64,000 bases of DNA, taken from Chaetoceros tenuissimus (Eukaryota > Bacillariophyta > Thalassiosirophyceae > Chaetocerotales > Chaetocerotaceae). A model generated the notes under the pieces. The model was not told the origin of the DNA, did no database searches, and worked only from the letters and a program-made list of their open reading frames with translations. This document shows positions 1 to 11,085 of this stretch, piece by piece (position 1 is the first letter of the stretch; every line of letters starts with the position of its first letter). Made by a program: the position numbers and the translations under genes. The stretch covers positions 3,906,001 to 3,970,000 of the forward strand of contig BLLK01000047.1 of assembly GCA_021927905.1 (NCBI GenBank), written 5' to 3'.

Positions 1-1185
1 CATTTATATTTCTAAGTGAGGACACTACAGGTACTCCTACTCCTAATAATGAGTTTCTAGATGTTCAAGATGTACATTATCATTCTGTGGATGAAGAAGG
101 GTACTATGTTTTATGTGGAAACATTATCACCGAAGCGGTAAATAGTGCAAGTAATGGCATTCATCTTAAAGACTAGTGTTGCTGGAAATGCATTGTCATT
201 CAAACGCTATCCGGATATCCGTGTCCTCAATTCCATCGTTTCAGATCAAAGTGAAGAAGGTGGCTACGTTGCAGTTGGAATCGGACAAAGGGAAAAACTT
301 TCCGATAGTACAGGAGCTATCATGCTCAGTACCGATTTTGACCTTGTTCCAAGATGCGCTAAAGACGTTCGAGGATCCCTTCTGTGGAACAATGAAGACA
401 CCAGTGGTGGATTCACTTCTGTTATTCAATATGATAGAGATACTTTTGCCATGGTTGGATCAATGTCCGATGGTCAGATTCAACCAAGTCAGAATGTTCT
501 TGTAACAATAGCAAATACACAATGTGAGATTCTCTTGAGTAGACATTATGGCCAAGGAGTAGAAGCTGAAAATGGGCAAGAGTATCGCTATGACGAAACA
601 GGTACTTCAATCACTGTAGTTGGGAAACATCTCTTTATTGCTGGAGTGACTCAAAAGAGTACTGTTGGAGTATGTACCGATCCTGTCTTTAGAGATATCC
701 TTTTATTTCGTATCAACCGTGTCGGAAATGTAATGTTTATGAAACAATATGATCATGATGGAAAAGAAGACATTGCATATGCAGTAACTAAAAGAAACAG
801 GCGCACCAGACCAGTCCTTACGTCTTTTCCACCGAAACCTACTAGACCTCGAGTCGATATATTTATTGCAGGATCATCCGTTTCCAAATCATTCAATGGA
901 AAAGTTGAAAATGATGATGTCTTTCTATTGAATACAAACATGTGGGGAAACATCAAATCTTTTGAAATCTTTGGTGGAGCTTGGGATGATGGAGCCTACC
1001 AAGCAAATATGGACTTGGAAATTACTCCAGATTCCAATGTACTTATTCAAGCCAATACAAAGTCTTTTACATCGAAACAAGCAACGGATCAATATACATT
1101 TCTCATTGAACGATACGATAGTATTCTCAAGCAATGTTATGATTTGAATTTGAACTTAAAATGTTGGCCAATACCCTTTTCCTGA
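1..1185 (+). CDS. Beta-propeller-like repeat protein, 5' partial, one frameshift
   Basis: The coding sequence is already open at the first base and ends at TGA 1183-1185, so the 5' end lies outside the window. The protein is made of degenerate repeats of the form G-x-V-x-G followed by a blade ending in D-x-x-L-L-x-R-I/T-N-x-x-G-N (for example near 690-730 and 910-950), as in bacterial-style propeller repeats of surface proteins. Bases 3-154 are open in frame 3 and continue the same repeat, but from about 155 the homologous reading moves to frame 1 (a glycine codon followed by F-I-L-K). No intron fits the gap. This is therefore a one-base frameshift: a real lesion, an allele or a sequence error. 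Function unknown; a secreted or surface role is inference. Confidence 0.6.
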
Positions 1186-1731
1186 GTATGAAATGTCAGA
1201 TCAGAGTATTGAGATTTTATTTCAAGAGGAAAAGATGGTGACTATTGATGTGAATATGAAGAAAACAATTCTATGTGATAAAAAGGAGAATACAGGAAGA
1301 GATGAGAAAAAGAATAAAGAATGGGAATATTAAAAACTTGCTGAAAAGGTGACGTAACATGTAGTTCAGATGAACTCAAGACCTGAACAATTTATATATA
1401 TTATTATAATTGTATACGTAAAGTCAAGTAATTTTTATTTAAATTATATTCCACATTTCTATCTATTTACCAAGACAACAAAACATTTTCCAATGACAAG
1501 TGTCACCGATCTTCACTTCCACCTTGAACTTCAACTCCAACCCGACAACTTTTTGCGATCGCGGAATGAGAACCCTAATGAACGTGAAGCTCCACAAGCC
1601 TTGACACCACATCTTTCAGCTTCTTTTTCTCAGATCTTCTTCCAGCTTTGCAACTTCATGTCATAAAAATATAAATACAAAGCAACAACGCAAACCAAAA
1701 CACAAACTTACCAACACAAGATATATACAGC
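1186..1731. other. Intergenic spacer with 5' region of the mini-gene
   Basis: No convincing gene. AT-rich. The part near 1599-1625 (TTGACACCA, then CTTTC and AGCTT) resembles 2563-2591 in front of the PDCD4 gene, as if the promoter was duplicated together with the gene start. Confidence 0.5.
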
Positions 1732-2220
1732 ATGGTACACCCAACCAAGTGAGTGATTCGATAGTGCTTTGAACGGAAGGAAACTGTTGTTTGTCTAGAG
1801 AGAGAGATGAGATCACGATTGATGTGAACGTGAGAAGGGTATCTAGTGATTGGCACTTGGATCAGCGGTTGCATGGATTAATGTTACTTTGCATTGTATC
1901 ATGCGTTGCTACTTGCCTATGCTTGAGATCTCTTTGGTCTCCCTTTTCCTTCTCGACATTCAACCTTTCCTTGCTCAGAATGTGAAAGAATAATACATCC
2001 AAGAATGAAAATCACTAACACGCATCTTTTCCCCTTTTTTCATTTACACAGGAACGACGCAAAGAACCCAGTACCAGAATCAAAAGTAGAAGGAGATGGA
2101 AGTGCAAAACGCAACATTGTCCGAAAGCACGATCATGACCCACACCGAAAGGAGAAGAAGCAAGGTGGTGGCGGAGGAGGAAAGGGAAAGTGGGATCCTC
2201 TCGATGATGGTTCAATGTAA
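1732..2220 (+). CDS. 61-residue protein related to the N-terminal linker of PDCD4
   Basis: Two exons, 1732-1748 and 2052-2220, separated by a 303-nt GTGAGT...CACAG intron; the splice joins AA to G and keeps the frame. The product begins M-V-H-P-T-K and ends K-G-K-W-D-P-L-D-D-G-S-M. It is very basic and Gly-rich (a run of six Gly). It matches the PDCD4-like protein next door over G-S-A-K/R-R-N-I-V/T-R-K, then K-K-Q-G-G and G-K-G-K-W-D, but has no MA3 domain. In animal PDCD4 the corresponding Lys/Gly-rich stretch precedes the first MA3 domain and belongs to the RNA-binding part. I infer a partial duplication of the neighbour that kept promoter, first intron and RNA-binding-like tail. Whether it makes protein is unproven; the conserved frame and splice sites favour it. 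Confidence 0.6.
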
Positions 2221-2750
2221 TCACTCTTGTATTGATGGGAGTTCCAGCCTCTAAAGTGCAAAGAGAGTAGGCCTTGAAATTCACGTTTCTTCATAGTAGG
2301 GTCTTGGACTCATGCAGTCACGAGAGGGTTGGAAACTTTCCTTTTTGTAACATTACATTTCATGAAAAACTCTAAATATAAAAACGAAGCTATATTATCT
2401 TCTTTCCTCCTATACGTTGCATTTAAAATATAAATATATTAGGAATTCATTTCTCAATTGCATAGAAGAATCTGGATTGGATCGGAACGGAGTACGCACT
2501 TTGGAAATGCATCAAAATTTGAAAGATCCATCAAACCGTAAAAACTTGGGCTTGACTGACAGTTGACACCAGCAGATCTTTCCAGCTTTCGCCGAGAAGA
2601 TCTTTATCAAACAACACTGATCACATGCATACTCGTTTTGATTTCAGAACAACCCCATCACTCATAATAAAACTCATACCAAAAACATATTACAAAACTG
2701 CAAAGCATACTTACGTCACTTACTCTTTCTGCTTATTAATAAACTAGACA
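2221..2750. other. Intergenic spacer, probable PDCD4 promoter
   Basis: No gene seen. It holds the 3' region of the mini-gene and, near 2563-2591, the segment resembling 1599-1625. Confidence 0.5.
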
Positions 2751-4443
2751 ATGGCAGACTTTCTAAAGAGATCCGAGATTACTATTGAGACCATGGTGAG
2801 TGTTTTCAGGGATGGGATTCTTGTTCTCATGATGGCAACGGAAGTTTCTATTTGAATCTTGAAATGAAATTGCACTCTTTGGAATAGACTATTCTTTGTA
2901 GATCATTTACATGTTTTACATGTTTGAAAAAGCTCTGTTCAAAAGAGGAGAGGAGGACATACATATCATAGACACATGTAAATTCTGAATTCTTCTGACA
3001 CGTACTTCTTTCTCACTTACTGCAACAGGGTAAAGTCCATAACCCATCTGGAGAAGGAGTCAAGGCAGTCTCTGCAGAAGTCAAAAAGAAGACAGTCAAG
3101 TATACCAACAACACTACGCAACTGACTGAAAACCACGAGACAAAAGTCAAAGAGGTTGGAAGTGCCAGACGAAACATTACTCGTAAAAAGGGCGGGAATG
3201 AAATTTTGTTTGATAGTAAAAAGAAGAAACAGGGTGGAGCTGGGTAAGTCTTTTCATTTTCATCTTTCCTTTTACATGACAGTCATTCTGATACTCATTT
3301 ATATATGCAGAAAAGGCAAATGGGATGATATGGAAGCGTACGATGGAACAGATGTCCCGGATGCATTGGATGAAAATGATCCAAACTTTGACGACTATGC
3401 GAATGAATCCAAATACATTCTATCTTCGACACATGGAGCAGATACAGAAGAAGATGAAATACGTGTAGATGATCGTATCGTCTATGGACCATTGTTTACC
3501 CTACAAGAATTCAAAATTCGTTTGGGAGAAGCTATCCAAGAATATTTTGATTCGGCGGATGCGGATGAAGTGGTACGGACTATTCAAGAAATGAGGTGTA
3601 AAGAATATCATGCTGAAGTTGTCAAGAAGGCAATCTCCTTGAGTTTGGATAAAGGACCAAGGGAGCGGGAGTTGATTAGTAGATTGTTGACTTGTTTGCA
3701 TCCTTTGCCTCTTGATGATGAGGATGTCGATGCTGGTTTTGAGAACCTTTTGGATTCTTTGGAAGATTTGAGCATTGATATTCCAGATGCAAAGGTGAGT
3801 TTTTAAAAGTGGAAACTCTTGTTGTATAGATTTCTAAGTTTTGTATTTGCTTACACTTTCTATTTTCATCCTTCTAAAGGTAATTGTTGGATCATTCCTC
3901 GCTCGCGCAATTGTCGACGAAGTACTGCCTCCTGCATTTATATCCAACCGCAACAACAACTACCCAGGAGATGAAGTGACAGAAAAGGCAATGACTCTAC
4001 TCTCAAGAGAACATTGTACAGCTAGACTTGAAAAGATTTGGGGTCCGGGAGACGGACGTCCTGTGGATGAATTGAAGAAGGTCATTGATCAATTGATTGA
4101 GGAATATCTTCTCTCGAGAGAACTGGATGAAGCAGCTCGATGTGTAAGAGAAATGAATGCACCTCATTTTCATCATGAACTTGTGAAACGTGGAGTCAAG
4201 ATCGCAATGGAGAAGGATGGACTTGATCACAATGATTCAGGTGTTTCAGCTCTCGATGCTATAGCTGCGCTTTTCTCTTTCTTGGTCAAGAATGCAATTG
4301 TATCGGAATATCAAGTTTCCAAGGGAATTAGTCGCCTTCATAAAGTTCTAGCGGACATCAAGTTGGATGTACCGGCAGCTCCAGCCATGTTGGAAGAATT
4401 TGAAGAGATGGCAAAGGATGGTGGCTGTGTAGTCAGTGTATAG
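2751..4443 (+). CDS. PDCD4: PDCD4-like protein with two MA3 domains
   Basis: Four exons: 2751-2795, 3029-3243, 3311-3794 and 3880-4443 (435 residues), all GT-AG and phase-consistent. Residues 1-90 are basic with K-K-K-Q-G-G-A-G-K-G-K-W, matching the Lys/Gly element ahead of the first MA3 domain in animal PDCD4, and are followed by the D-P-N-F-D-D-Y motif. MA3-1 lies at about 150-270 and MA3-2 at about 305-425; both show the E-E/Q-Y-x-x-S-x-D-x-x-E/D-A/V pattern. G-S-F-L-A-R-A-I between the domains is also typical. Family members bind the helicase eIF4A and repress translation of selected mRNAs; plant relatives (MRF) link this to TOR and energy status. That role here is inferred from the family. 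Length agrees with animal PDCD4 (~469 residues). Confidence 0.9.
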
Positions 4444-4608
4444 TTGAATCCTGTGAATATACATATTATGGAAGACAGGGAATTGCATTTGCATTTGACA
4501 CTACACATGAGACCCTCACCATTGTTACATATTGAAAGAAGAACTGTATAAAGGAGTAAAAAATTCATTTTATTACTACAGTATTTTGAACACCATTTTC
4601 AAAAGTTT

Positions 4609-6353
4609 CTAGACCTGCTGCAACAAGCCGTCTTCATCAGAGAACAAGTCAAGATCCACAAAATATTCCTCTTCATCAGTTTTTTGAGTAATGAACGCAT
4701 CTAGATCCGCATCCGCATCCCAATTATCATCTTTGGTAAGAACAGACTCGTCAAAGTCTGCCATTGCTTTATTCTCTTCGAGACGAGCCTTCTCCATATC
4801 CTCCTTTTCACGTTCCTCAAAGACATCATTAATTTTGGTTAGAAGGATTTGATTATTAGCATCGATAGCAATGTCATCGGTGGAGTCTCTTCTTGGTGGA
4901 GTAGCAACTAAGCCATTCTCAGTAATTGCAGTGAGCATGTTTTCATCATTCATGGAAGAAGTCGGCTTGTGATAAGTCTTGGTTTCTTCAGTAGATTCAG
5001 CAGACTCTGAAGTTTTCGGAGCCTGAGCTGCGGTAGTGTATCCAAATACTGGGAACATTGAATCAAGAAATTGTTGAGGCTGATTCATTTGAGGCAACAC
5101 CTTCCCAGGATAGTATGGATATTCGTAAAAGTTTGGATGTATTTTGTTACTGGTAAGGATAGTCTTTCCTCTAGACTTTGGTACAGGCAACGGAGGAAGC
5201 GCAACAGAAGTTGGACTGCTTTCCTTTTCGTCTTCTTCCTTCTTCACACCACGCTCTGGAGATGAAAATGAATCAGCATCGGCAACAGTAGAAGCGGTCA
5301 AGGCGGTATGTTCTGAATCATAAGACTTGGCAGTTGGAAGTACATATTGAGACTTGGTTGCAGATCTACTTGGATTCTTGCGGCGAGGCAGTGGCGATTC
5401 CTCAGTCTTGACTTGGGTAGATTTGCCTTTCTTCTTTCTTTTCGAGGTTGACTTGGACTTGGTGACACTGAGAATGACATCCTTATTATGTTGCTTATCG
5501 CGATGATCTGCAAGAAATAAAAAGTCTAGAAAGTGATGAGGCTTCTTTCCCTTTTGGACAGTTGCCTTGAGGTTGCGCTTGCGAACATTCGTAGTCCAAT
5601 TCACTACTTGAGAATAGGAAAGATCAGTTTGCTCGCACAAAGCATTGATTTCGGTCTTGGTTGGAAATGGATGACTCTGTATCAAGAATGGGATAAAGAA
5701 AGAGGGTCAGTCATCCAAATCGAGTGAATACAAGTCTTTTGAAGAAAGCATGGACGTACCTTATTTTCAATCATCCAAGCATTCAAGATATCCGTCTGAG
5801 CTTTGGAATACTTTACAGCAATAGCATCCGACTTTTTCTTTCCTCCACCCTTTCCAACATTTCGAGTCCTCTTGATCTTTGGAGGAGAAGTGAGACTATC
5901 CTTATTCTCAGAACCTTTTTGATACAAGTCAAAACATTTGGACAATTCACCTCTCAACACTCCAATAGCCTGGAACATGAGCCCATCAACCAATTTATTC
6001 TTTCCCTTGTATAAGAGATGTACTCTTGGATTAAATTCCTTATTTGGGATCTTGATCAAACTAGTCTGAAGATGAATGACAAACTTGTTCAAATCATCTT
6101 CACCCTGTTTGCTAGTCAACATGGTTAGCATTTCCGATTCATTAGGCTTTGTACCAGTTGCGAGACAGATGCGGATAGCCTTGAGAGTGAAGCATAGAAA
6201 CATGTAGTATCCAAAGCATTCATGAGCAACAAAGCATTGAAAGTCCGAGAGTAAATGATGTGGAAAAGGTTGTACTTTCCGCTCCACTTTTGATACGACT
6301 AAAGCAGATTTGGCGTCATGTTCTTCTTCCATTTCCTTCTTGATGGGTTTCAT
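4609..6353 (-). CDS. Divergent TALE-type homeobox protein
   Basis: Two exons, 6353-5760 and 5676-4609, joined across an 83-nt intron (GTACGT...ATACAG, phase 0); 553 residues. The intron lies inside the homeodomain: exon 1 ends with helix 1 (I-L-N-A-W-M-I-E-N-K) and exon 2 starts S-H-P-F-P-T-K, the P-Y-P-T equivalent of the three-residue-loop class. Helix 3 reads V-V-N-W-T-T-N-V-R-K-R-N: Trp48, Asn51 and Arg53 are kept, but Phe49, nearly invariant, is Thr. Basic stretches flank the domain (residues ~165-180 and ~270-300); the C-terminal half is acidic and low in complexity, possibly an activation region. Residues 1-160 match nothing I know. Likely a nuclear DNA-binding regulator; targets unknown. 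It is head-to-head with the proteasome gene, 500 bp apart. Confidence 0.8.
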
Positions 6354-6853
6354 AATTGACGACTTTCAGATGCAATGGATTAACTTGGGAGTAGAAGGAT
6401 TTGCAAGAATTATACTTGTATGTGGAACAGCAGAATAATTATAGCAATGTTCCTTGCCTCTCTCAAAATTACAAGTTTTGAGATTATGAGTAGACATGGC
6501 AGAATCAATCATTTCGTTGGCACGATTGATAGATGGAATAGGATGGAAACTTGTGACTGGAAAAGAATAAGAAGAAGCGCATCCAGTTTCACTGATGTTG
6601 GTTGTGAAAGAGGTGTCAAAGTTCACAAAAAAGATACGTACAGACTGTAAATATTTAGAATTGTGAGGAAAACAAATACTATTCATTTATGGCTAGTCTT
6701 TTATCATTTCTAGCCATGGTAGCCCTCTCTTCGTTCGTCAAGCTTCTTTTTGCATCCTTGATTTTTACAAAAGCATCGCGTTGTGGTATCAAGTACAACA
6801 TCTAAATAACATTCAAAAGACCTCTTTTTCAACCCGTATATAAATTTCTAAAA
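6354..6853. other. Divergent promoter region
   Basis: Separates the start of the minus-strand homeobox gene from the plus-strand proteasome gene. A 106-codon open frame at 6366-6686 (minus) has no recognisable features and probably lies in leader sequence. Confidence 0.4.
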
Positions 6854-7738
6854 ATGGCAAGCAGTGGCAGCGGATACGATTTATCATCATCAACATTTTC
6901 TCCCGATGGCCGCATTTTCCAAGTTGAATATGCATCCAAAGCAGTCGAGAATGCAGGAACGGCTCTCGGACTCAAATGCTCCAATGGCGTCGTCCTTTGT
7001 GTAGAGAAGCCTCTATTGAACAAGATGCTCTTACCTTCCAGCAGTAGGAGAATACATACTATTGACTCTCATTCCGGAGTTGCCATTACTGGCTTTGTCA
7101 GTGATGGTCGACAGATGGTCAATAGAGCTCGAGAGGAGTGCAGCAATTACGAAGAAACGTGAGTACTGTTATATATATATATATGTTATTTTATATTTTG
7201 AATTCTTGCAAATGAATCTCATATTTTTATATTTTTACTCGTTAGCTACGGAACCAAGATTCCAAGCAAGGTACTTGGAGAACGTCTCGCTTCCTACGTA
7301 CACTACTTTACACTTCACGGATCCCTTCGTCCATTCGGAACATCTGCACTCGTGGCATCCTATGATCCTGAAACTAAACAACACTCTTTGCAAATGGTGG
7401 AACCATCAGGTGTGGCATACACTTATTATGGTTGTGCAGCGGGTAAGGGTCGTCAACCGGCTAGAACTGAATTGGAAAAGCTTGATGTACATAAACCTGA
7501 AACTAGCATTGATGTCCGAGAGGGAGTCAAGCAATTGGCTAGAATTATTCATTTACTTCATGAAGAGGGAAAAGATAAGCCTTTTGAACTTGAAATGAGT
7601 TGGGTTTGTGAAGAGAGTAATTGGGAGCATAAAGGTGTTCCTAGAGATTATATCAAGGAGGCTGTGGAGTGGGCCAAGAAGGATATTGAAGAAGAAGAGG
7701 AGTTTGAAAGTGATGAAGATGAAGAAATGGAAGACTAG
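6854..7738 (+). CDS. PSMA3: 20S proteasome subunit alpha type-3 (alpha 7)
   Basis: Two exons, 6854-7158 and 7246-7738 (87-nt intron, GTGAGT...GTTAG, phase 2), 265 residues against 255 in human. The alpha-subunit signature is at the N-terminus: Y-D-L-S-S-S-T-F-S-P-D-G-R-I-F-Q-V-E-Y-A. Diagnostic parts follow, such as G-V-V-L-C-V-E-K, G-F-V-S-D-G-R and the Y-G-C-A-A-G-K-G-R-Q-x-A-R-T-E-L-E-K-L segment specific to this subunit. The C-terminal tail is strongly acidic (E/D run from about residue 245), as in other eukaryotic alpha-3 subunits. It belongs to the outer alpha ring of the core particle that gates protein entry. Confidence 0.95.
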
Positions 7739-8162
7739 AGAGACAGCAATTAGGGTTTTGCATTTTTCATGGCAGGAGATTTGTTGGCATGGACACTTGT
7801 CATTTCTTTTTGTTTTTAAACTAATATGAACTATATTTTCAAGATTAGTTTTGGTCAGTCTATTGTCTACGTATCGGCGCTTGCTAGCTATGGCATTACA
7901 CAGGCCAGAATTGCCACTATCACGGTAAAAGATCAACAGAAACGGATTCTTCGCACAATTACGAATACATTATCCATATGAAATATAATACATTTTCTAG
8001 CTAGTTTTCCTTCATATATCTTTCTAACGTTTTTTATATATTTTGTTTTATTCTTGATGTCTCATCTGCTACGAGTTATAGAAAAGCACACAAATCAATG
8101 CCTACAACTCCAAAACAGACTAAACATCAGGTAGCACTTTTCGAACCATTCGCTCTATATAT
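7739..8162. other. 3' regions of two convergent genes
   Basis: AT-rich, no gene seen; lies between the proteasome gene and the plastid protein gene. Confidence 0.4.
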
Positions 8163-8863
8163 TTATTGTCCAAAAGCACTCTTGATTCCATCCAAAAATC
8201 CCTTTTGTTCCTTAACTTCAATTACTTGAATTGTACTCTGCTCTTCACTCAATCCTTCATATGCCAACTTGTACCCAAATTCAAGTTCATCCCTGGACTT
8301 TTTCAACTGTGGATATCCTCTTACAATAGTCTCTACAAGATTCTTTTGATCTCTGAAAAGGGATCCGGATACTCCTGCATCAAGTTGGTTTTTGGAGATA
8401 CCAGCTAGAAGTCCATTATCTCTGTAAGATGCACAAAGTGCTGCGGATCTATCATCTCCCTTGAAGCTTCCACAAGGATACCACATCTATAATTATAAAA
8501 AATATGAGTCACTTATACATACACATAAAATATATAGAAGACAAGAACAATGAATTGACTTACATTTGCTCTCTGAGTACGAACATACAAATTGAAAACA
8601 GGAAGTCCATCTGCACCTGGTCTCTGAGCCTCCATCATTTGTTCTCTCATACCCTGCATCTCCTTCTGACGCCTGTATTGTGCTCTCATTGCAGGTGGAA
8701 CATTATCCTTTCCCTTCTTCATTTCAATAGTTGCTCCAGAAGTGGAAGCCTTTCCAGTGATGAGTACGTTTCCTCCAAATGCAGAGGACATACTAGATCC
8801 TACGCTGAATGCCTGAGCGGAGGACACTGCTGCGATAAGAAGTGCTGCTGTATAGAATTTCAT
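8163..8863 (-). CDS. Plastid-targeted protein resembling HHL1
   Basis: Exons 8863-8564 and 8486-8163 (77-nt intron, GTAAGT...TATAG, phase 0), 207 residues. Residues 1-18 are a signal peptide and the cleavage region reads S-A-Q-A-F-S, the A-F motif of diatom bipartite plastid presequences. The mature part has P-V-F-N-L-Y-V-R-T, then M-W-Y-P, G-D-x-R-S-A-A-L and Y-P-Q-L-K-K-S-R-x-E-L-E-F-G-Y-K-L. This order resembles plant HHL1, a thylakoid protein that protects photosystem II in high light. The match is from memory of the family and has not been aligned. Plastid location is well supported; the photosystem II role is inference. Confidence 0.7.
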
Positions 8864-9248
8864 TTTAGTTGGTGGTGAATTATATTGTAAAATAGGTGAC
8901 TGGAATAACTTTCAGAGTTGCAACTGATGTTTTTCTTAGATCTTCTCGTTCATCAAAGTGGCAGAGAGACAGCCCGTTCACTTTGTGCGTCATCACGTAA
9001 AATGTGGCAGATTTTGTCCCCTTTCTCAGAAAGAGTGGGGGGTTATTTATACCTTTGATTAAGTTTGGAAATAACATGCCACCTATGCATTATGGCTAGA
9101 AATACACGGATAGAAAGAAGAGACGAGAGACGAGCTCCTTTTTCTCTCATTTCTTTTTTATCAGCTGTATCTACGGTATCTATTTAACACTATTTGTGAC
9201 TTCTATCTAAAATCACTGCCCCAATCAGAAACTTATTTGACTTGTAAA
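8864..9248. other. Divergent promoter region
   Basis: Between head-to-head genes. Nothing specific recognised apart from AT-rich runs close to both starts. Confidence 0.4.
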
Positions 9249-10466
9249 ATGGCTTCTACATCAGATACAGTGCGAAGGAGGAAAACGACTTCGAAAAAGA
9301 AGGACACAAAGATATCTCAAGTAGCTACATCAGAGAAAAGAAAGAAAGATACGAATGATGCATCCAATTCGAGTCAAGCTTCGCTATGGGCAACTATAAA
9401 GAAATCTCCAATGTTTTGGATCAGTGCCGTCGTAATGATTCCATACTCTTTATATAATTTTTATCTATATCTATTCCTTCAAAGGCCAGATGCATTACAA
9501 TTGGCAACTCTCAACATGTATCAACCTAGACCAAGGGTCAATCTGACTGACACGCGACAGGTACTCATTGTAGGGACCATTAGTTCCGGTACGACACAGG
9601 TTTCACATGATTTATCAAAGAAACTTCATTTGGAAATTGGACATGAAAATGCAGAAACGAATTGGTCCTTTGTCAGAGATGGAACCGTGAGCTGGTTTCA
9701 TGGTGTACGTTATATCCCCCGACCTGGCATTGATACAGAATTGAAAAATGAATATTTATTTCAGCAAAGTATCAATGCACTTTGTAAACAGGTTTATCCC
9801 AATATGGGCTTTCATCCATTCATGTTTCGTGATGGACAATGTAATTTACGACAAAGTTGGGATGCATGTTGGAAAGATGAGTGTAAACAAGTTTTGACAA
9901 GTGAATGGGGTTGCGGATTAAAAGAAAATGAACATACTTGTGTGACTCCTTTTCAAAATGTATTGCATCAAGTTCGTCATCCGTTAAGGACTATTGAGTC
10001 ACTGGTGACCAAATTTTGCATCAATGGTGTAGAAGGAAAAGTTCAGCCTGTTTTCATTACCTTTGCCAGTGCTTTATTTCCGCAGCATGACTTTTCGTCC
10101 ATGTCATGCATTGAAGCAGCAGGGTATTATGTAGATGAATACAACAATGCCATGTTGGCTGTAGACTTGGACCATTCTTTTCATGTAGAAGAAACGACAA
10201 TTTGCGACATTGCTAAATTGGCTGGTTTTATAGAGAATGACGTTGTCTACGGACCAAACAAAGAAATTGTATCTCGTATTTGCAGAGATGAATACAGCGA
10301 TACAAATCAAATAATGAGATCAAATAGGAATACCTATAATAGTGGCAAATTGAATCTGTCTTGGGATGATTTACTTGGAGGCAAATTTGGAAGCAGAAAG
10401 AATCCCGGAGATAGTGATCTTCTCAATAGAATCAAGCTATTATCGAGTAAGCTTGGTTACTCATAA
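9249..10466 (+). CDS. Type II membrane sulfotransferase-like protein
   Basis: Single exon, 405 residues from ATG 9249. The N-terminus is Lys/Arg-rich and cytosolic, with one membrane helix at about 55-75 (W-I-S-A-V-V-M-I-P-Y). The lumenal part opens with V-L-I-V-G-T-I-S-S-G-T-T-Q, which fits the PAPS-binding 5'-phosphosulfate loop of sulfotransferases (S-G-T-T), and later has Q-V-R-H-P-L-R-T-I-E-S-L, which fits the 3'-phosphate motif (R-D/H-P-x-x-x-x-x-S). Six or more Cys in the middle suggest disulfides, as expected in the Golgi. The acceptor is unknown; sulfation of a polysaccharide is plausible. The fold assignment rests on these two motifs. Confidence 0.65.
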   Translation: MASTSDTVRRRKTTSKKKDTKISQVATSEKRKKDTNDASNSSQASLWATIKKSPMFWISAVVMIPYSLYNFYLYLFLQRPDALQLATLNMYQPRPRVNLTDTRQVLIVGTISSGTTQVSHDLSKKLHLEIGHENAETNWSFVRDGTVSWFHGVRYIPRPGIDTELKNEYLFQQSINALCKQVYPNMGFHPFMFRDGQCNLRQSWDACWKDECKQVLTSEWGCGLKENEHTCVTPFQNVLHQVRHPLRTIESLVTKFCINGVEGKVQPVFITFASALFPQHDFSSMSCIEAAGYYVDEYNNAMLAVDLDHSFHVEETTICDIAKLAGFIENDVVYGPNKEIVSRICRDEYSDTNQIMRSNRNTYNSGKLNLSWDDLLGGKFGSRKNPGDSDLLNRIKLLSSKLGYS

Positions 10467-11085
10467 TTTTCAGAATGAAGGGAAGCGATATTTTTAAAAA
10501 CATTTACAAATATCATACTTCTAAAAATGAATAGCATACGGAATATTTCCATCCAAAGATTCCTTTTTCGAAATCATTCCGAACTTTTTTCGGTAGCCAA
10601 CACAGCCGAACAATCTACGAAAAAAACTGCTTACAAAACTTATTTTTCTCAGTACTTAACCTTAACTCAATATTCATTTGATTTGTAGATGTAAAATGCA
10701 TTTTATACGAATTAAATTTTAAAAATATGCTGTGTCGGGCCTTCATGACATGTCAACTTTTAAAATGATCCGAAAAGAAATAAAATAGCCGAGCTTCCCT
10801 TCTTTTTTTTGACTTTTGGTAAACTTAGATGTGTGACCAGAGGTGAGTAAAATATGATTTCAATAACGCAGCCAAACCATAATTCCAAATTCTTGTAGAT
10901 GAAATTCCGGAGGCAGTGGTAGTGCCAATTGATGTCAGCTAGTGCCACTTGGTGACGCTCACCATCACTGAATGGACAGGACCGGCAAAAAACAGAAAGA
11001 GGAAGAAAACAGATGAATCTCATGAATTCTAGACACATATTAGTACATTTACTTAGCATCTCATGTTCAATTCACCTCATCTTTC
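10467..11085. other. Spacer and upstream region of RING copy A
   Basis: No gene. From about 10640 onward (T-C-A-G-T-A-C-T near 10650, and GAATGGACAGGA near 10969) it is a diverged copy of the DNA ahead of RING copies B and C. Confidence 0.5.

Noticed and set aside
1370-1666. 98-codon frame upstream of the PDCD4 mini-gene
   Set aside because: Low-complexity Ile/Tyr start, no homologue, overlaps the likely promoter.
6366-6686. 106-codon minus-strand frame between the homeobox and proteasome genes
   Set aside because: No motif and no splice partner; probably leader of the homeobox gene.
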